A stretch of 7,271 bases of DNA from JAMCRD01 sp964633405 (lineage in GTDB: Bacteria; Patescibacteriota; Minisyncoccia; UBA6257; Colwellbacteraceae): positions 1 through 7,271 of the forward strand of contig CAZWFV010000021.1 of NCBI GenBank assembly GCA_964633405.1, read 5' to 3'. Shown piece after piece: positions 5,764 to 7,271 of the stretch (within the stretch, counting starts at the first letter, position 1; the number at the start of each line of letters is the position of its first letter). Both the position numbers and the translations under genes were made by a program. The notes beneath the pieces were generated by a model. It had not been told where the DNA came from. It saw only the letters and a list, made by a program, of their open reading frames with translations, and made no database searches.

Positions 5764-6510
5764 ATGAAGACCATTTACATTCTTTGGTTGCGGCAATTAA
5801 AAAGGTATTTCCGCTCTAGGTCGAGAATGATCGGCTCGCTGGGACAACCCATCCTGTTCCTGCTCGCCCTGGGTTACGGTCTGGGTTCGGCCTTCCAGAA
5901 AGCCGGACAAGGTAACTATTTCCAGTTCCTGGGACCGGGAATCATCGGCATGGCTATAATCTTCACGGCGGTATTCTCCGGTATAGATCTTATCTGGGAC
6001 AGACAGTTTGGGTTTCTTAAGGAAACGTTGGTTGCGCCGGTATCGCGTCTGAACATCATGATCGGCCGCACGCTGGGCGGTGCCACCGTCGCAACCTTCC
6101 AGGGTATAATCGTATTCGCCATCGCCGCCTTATTCGGTTTCCACCCATACAGCTGGGCACTAGTACCGATATCCGTCATTTTTATGCTTCTCGTCGCCCT
6201 GCTGTTCACGGCGCTCGGCACAGCCATAGCCTCTCCGCTTGAGGATATGCAGGGCTTCCAATTGATCATGAACTTCCTGGTCATGCCCCTCTTCTTCCTG
6301 TCCGGAGCGCTTTTTCCCTTAAACGGCTTACCCACGATCCTAGCCGACCTGACTATAATCGATCCCCTGTCATACGGCATTGATTCGTTCCGCGCATTGC
6401 TTACGAATGCGGCTTATTTCGGCTTGGCGCTTGATATCGCCGTTCTGGTTATAGTGACCGCCGTCATCCTCGGTATAGGAAGCTATCTATTCACAAAAAT
6501 CGAGGTATAG
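5764..6510 (+). CDS. ABC-2 type exporter permease, DrrB-type
   Basis: Membrane subunit of the exporter, pairing with the ATPase just upstream. The 248-residue protein starts with a cytoplasmic amphipathic head (MKTIYILWLRQLKRYFRSRS) followed by six predicted helices, as in ABC-2 (PF01061) permeases. The first follows MIGSLGQPI; the second contains FLGPGIIGMAIIFTAVF. Family hallmarks are FLKETLVAPVSR (about 83-94), the cytoplasmic loop between helices 2 and 3, and LFFLSGALFPLNGLP in the later part, followed by IDPLSYGIDSFRALL. It ends with a basic/acidic tail (FTKIEV). Length is normal for DrrB. The start at 5764 is set by AGGAG (5751-5755). The gene is followed within 50 bp by a tRNA with its own promoter, and no terminator separates them, so some read-through into the tRNA is possible. 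Confidence 0.93.
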   Translation: MKTIYILWLRQLKRYFRSRSRMIGSLGQPILFLLALGYGLGSAFQKAGQGNYFQFLGPGIIGMAIIFTAVFSGIDLIWDRQFGFLKETLVAPVSRLNIMIGRTLGGATVATFQGIIVFAIAALFGFHPYSWALVPISVIFMLLVALLFTALGTAIASPLEDMQGFQLIMNFLVMPLFFLSGALFPLNGLPTILADLTIIDPLSYGIDSFRALLTNAAYFGLALDIAVLVIVTAVILGIGSYLFTKIEV

Positions 6511-6520
6511 ATTGGTACGA

Positions 6521-6547
6521 TTGCATAAAGATAGACTTTAATATAAT
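6521..6547 (+). promoter_or_regulatory. tRNA-Trp promoter
   Basis: A perfect TATAAT (6542-6547) sits 13 bp before the tRNA. A -35 match is TTGCAT (6521-6526) at a short 15-bp spacing, or ATTGCA (6520-6525) at 16 bp. The start would fall near 6554, leaving a 5' extension of about 7 nt for RNase P to remove. Confidence 0.65.
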
Positions 6548-6560
6548 AATATTGCCGCGT

Positions 6561-6631
6561 GGGGGCATCGTTCAGTGGTAGGACGGCGGTCTCCAAAACC
6601 GCGAACTTGGGTTCGATTCCTAATGCCCCCG
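6561..6631 (+). tRNA. trnW: tRNA-Trp (anticodon CCA)
   Basis: The full cloverleaf can be drawn. Acceptor stem GGGGGCA (6561-6567) pairs with TGCCCCC (6624-6630) and is followed by discriminator G6631, the usual base for Trp. D-arm GTTC/GGAC (6570-6573, 6581-6584) closes a 7-nt loop with GG. Anticodon stem GCGGT/ACCGC (6586-6590, 6598-6602) closes loop CTCCAAA with anticodon CCA at 6593-6595. There is a 4-nt variable region. T-arm TTGGG/CCTAA (6607-6611, 6619-6623) has one G-T pair and loop TTCGATT. The 3' CCA is not encoded (CAT follows), so it must be added by a nucleotidyltransferase. There is no intron. The CCA anticodon reads UGG only, giving no hint of UGA recoding. Confidence 0.97.
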
Positions 6632-6673
6632 CATATATAGCCCGAGGATAGATTAGTTTTAATAGCGGGCAAC

Positions 6674-6703
6674 AAAATATCCCACATCAGTGTGGGATAT
6701 TTT
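6674..6703. terminator. Bidirectional intrinsic terminator
   Basis: AAAATATCCCACA (6674-6686) and TGTGGGATATTTT (6691-6703) form a perfect 13-bp stem closed by a TCAG loop, with A-tract and T-tract flanks so that it can end transcription in both directions. It lies between the tRNA-Trp on the plus strand and the convergent small membrane protein gene on the minus strand, whose stop is at 6725, so it serves both. Confidence 0.92.
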
Positions 6704-6724
6704 ATAGTCATGCGTCTCGCTATC

Positions 6725-7012
6725 TTAGAACAACGATGCGATGGCGAGGATCGCGACCAGTATACCAGGAACGACCAACCAATATGAACCGGTACCTACG
6801 CCCGCGAACAACGCCACCAGAACAACCGCCGCCAGGATAACGTTCAATACGTGTATCCATACGTTCTCGCTCTCCATAGAGTCGAATGCGAGGCCCAACG
6901 AGAAGAGAAAGGCCAGTATGGCGGCAGCGGCAACCACCATGGAAGCCCAGCCGGGGACGAAGAACGCGAACAGCGCGATCAGCACGCCGAAGACTATATT
7001 AACTACCTTCAT
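6725..7012 (-). CDS. Small four-helix membrane protein, possibly SPW-repeat-like
   Basis: This 95-residue protein is almost wholly hydrophobic, with four predicted helices at about 4-20, 23-43, 52-70 and 76-95, and a short polar loop (SMESEN, 45-50). The two halves look alike: each has a helix beginning N-[IV]-x, a Gly/Pro-Trp or Tyr-Trp turn and a second Ala/Leu-rich helix. This suggests an internal duplication of a helical hairpin, as in SPW-repeat membrane proteins. That family guess is weak, and the function is unknown. The ATG at 7012 has no Shine-Dalgarno. A strong minus-strand promoter at 7146-7174 implies a leader of about 127 nt; a nearer CATAAT (plus 7029-7034) is a weaker alternative. 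The gene ends before the bidirectional terminator. Confidence 0.7.
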   Translation of the reverse strand: MKVVNIVFGVLIALFAFFVPGWASMVVAAAAILAFLFSLGLAFDSMESENVWIHVLNVILAAVVLVALFAGVGTGSYWLVVPGILVAILAIASLF

Positions 7013-7139
7013 AAAATTAGCATCCAGGATTATGCCTCTTGCGAGGTTTCTCCGGGTGCCTGTTACTTTTAAAGAGCGTTCCTGTTGGGGACCGCTCAGT
7101 CGACCTTTCGTGTCGCCGAGAGTCCCAGCCCTCAGGTTG
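7013..7139 (-). promoter_or_regulatory. Structured 5' leader of the small membrane protein gene
   Basis: If transcription starts near 7139 from the promoter at 7146-7174, this is an untranslated leader of about 127 nt. It contains a nested hairpin: GGGAC (7122-7126) with GTCCC (7088-7092), then CTC (7118-7120) with GAG (7095-7097), then CGAC (7112-7115) with GTCG (7101-7104). A small stem CCTC-GCAA-GAGG with a GNRA loop lies about 25 nt before the ATG, and another stem of CCAACC/GGCTGG type (7125-7140) sits at its 5' edge with one mismatch. I do not recognise a known riboswitch class. Confidence 0.4.
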
Positions 7140-7145
7140 GACTAG

Positions 7146-7174
7146 AAGATACAACTAAATTGAGATGTTGTCAA
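7146..7174 (-). promoter_or_regulatory. Promoter of the small membrane protein gene
   Basis: On the minus strand, a perfect TTGACA (plus 7169-7174) is followed by a 17-bp spacer and TATCTT (plus 7146-7151; four of six consensus bases). The start would be near 7139. It is divergent from the promoter at 7222-7251, and a large inverted repeat (7181-7216) fills the space between the two -35 boxes. Confidence 0.65.
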
Positions 7175-7180
7175 TCGTTT

Positions 7181-7216
7181 TTGGTAATGTGCCAAATGTC
7201 CTTGCACATTACCCAA
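7181..7216. repeat. Inverted repeat between two divergent promoters
   Basis: GGTAATGTGC (7183-7192) and GCACATTACC (7204-7213) are perfect 10-bp arms with an 11-nt spacer. Flanking TTGG and CCAA extend them to about 12 bp if one C is bulged. A shorter alternative pairs TTTGG (7180-7184) with CCAAA (7192-7196). It lies between the -35 boxes at 7169-7174 (minus) and 7222-7227 (plus), a normal place for a shared regulator site. No T-tract follows it, so terminator activity is less likely. Confidence 0.6.
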
Positions 7217-7221
7217 TCCTC

Positions 7222-7254
7222 TTGACACGCATAAGTATATAAGCATATACTTAT
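7222..7254 (+). promoter_or_regulatory. Strong promoter overlapped by a 24-bp palindromic operator
   Basis: A perfect TTGACA (7222-7227), an 18-bp spacer and TATACT (7246-7251) form a strong sigma-70 promoter. ATAAGTATAT (7231-7240), AAGC (7241-7244) and ATATACTTAT (7245-7254) form a perfect 10-4-10 palindrome that covers the -10 and most of the spacer, so a bound dimer would block polymerase. The -10 ends 7 nt before an ATG at 7259, implying leaderless mRNA. Position and symmetry resemble operators of autoregulated small repressors, but the family cannot be told. Confidence 0.7.
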
Positions 7255-7258
7255 AAAT

Positions 7259-7271
7259 ATGTCGGATCTAT
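7259..7271 (+). CDS. Start of a gene truncated by the window edge, probably leaderless
   Basis: Only ATG TCG GAT CTA T is visible (M-S-D-L). The claim rests on the strong promoter whose -10 (7246-7251) leaves 7 nt before the ATG, the same distance as at the cytochrome b gene, and on the absence of any Shine-Dalgarno. A palindrome covering the promoter makes a self-regulating transcription factor a reasonable guess for the product, but nothing in the four codons shows it. Confidence 0.45.

Noticed and set aside
6640..6670. GCCCG/CGGGC inverted repeat after the tRNA
   Set aside because: The arms are only 5 bp with a 21-nt loop, and the strong terminator follows directly. It is likely chance.
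7148..7182. Plus-strand hairpin followed by TTTTT, resembling a terminator
   Set aside because: The stem is weak (5 bp plus a bulged 3 bp), and no plus-strand gene precedes it. The same bases make a much better minus-strand promoter.
1..7271. CRISPR arrays, transposases, insertion-sequence ends or phage genes
   Set aside because: No regularly spaced repeats, transposase motifs or integrase-like reading frames were seen by eye. The tRNA-Trp 3' end shows no nearby duplicate that would mark an attachment site.

Overview
The window is bacterial DNA. Promoters are of the sigma-70 type (for example TTGACA-N17-TATCTT on the minus strand and TTGACA-N18-TATACT on the plus strand). There is a tRNA-Trp(CCA) without encoded CCA and a perfect stem-loop terminator. 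An archaeal source was considered, but the TATA-like hexamers lie 7 nt from start codons, where a bacterial -10 box would sit and not an archaeal TATA box. The look of the dCMP deaminase, the membrane-anchored DsbA with VKOR, and the MccF-like S66 peptidase with a DrrAB-type exporter suggests an environmental Patescibacteria/CPR lineage, perhaps Saccharibacteria-like. That assignment is inference from recall only; no search was run.

Layout. 1-465: no secure gene; possible end of an upstream gene, a 37-codon ORF joined to it by an ATGA overlap, then a dense cluster of inverted repeats (176-328). 466-2034 (+): b6-type cytochrome b carrying an extra extracellular Ig-like domain and a C-terminal membrane anchor. 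2177-2665 (+): dCMP deaminase. 2741-3418 and 3366-3857 (+): membrane-anchored DsbA-like thiol oxidase and VKOR, an oxidative protein folding pair with overlapping genes. 3847-4830 (-): MccF/LD-carboxypeptidase-like serine peptidase, convergent with VKOR. 4956-5759 and 5764-6510 (+): DrrA/DrrB-type ABC exporter, divergent from the peptidase. 6561-6631 (+): tRNA-Trp, then a bidirectional terminator. 6725-7012 (-): small four-helix membrane protein with a promoter about 130 bp upstream and a structured leader. 7222-7271 (+): strong promoter covered by a 24-bp palindrome and the first codons of an apparently leaderless gene that runs off the window.

How the parts fit. The cytochrome b would carry hemes b and a quinone site, but no Rieske protein or cytochrome c partner is visible here. 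DsbA and VKOR would form disulfides in exported proteins, with VKOR passing electrons to quinone, so both systems touch the quinone pool. The peptidase and exporter share a divergent promoter region and may form a detoxification or immunity module. Several first genes have no Shine-Dalgarno sequence, and two have the -10 box exactly 7 nt from ATG. The internal gene drrB and the deaminase do have Shine-Dalgarno sequences.
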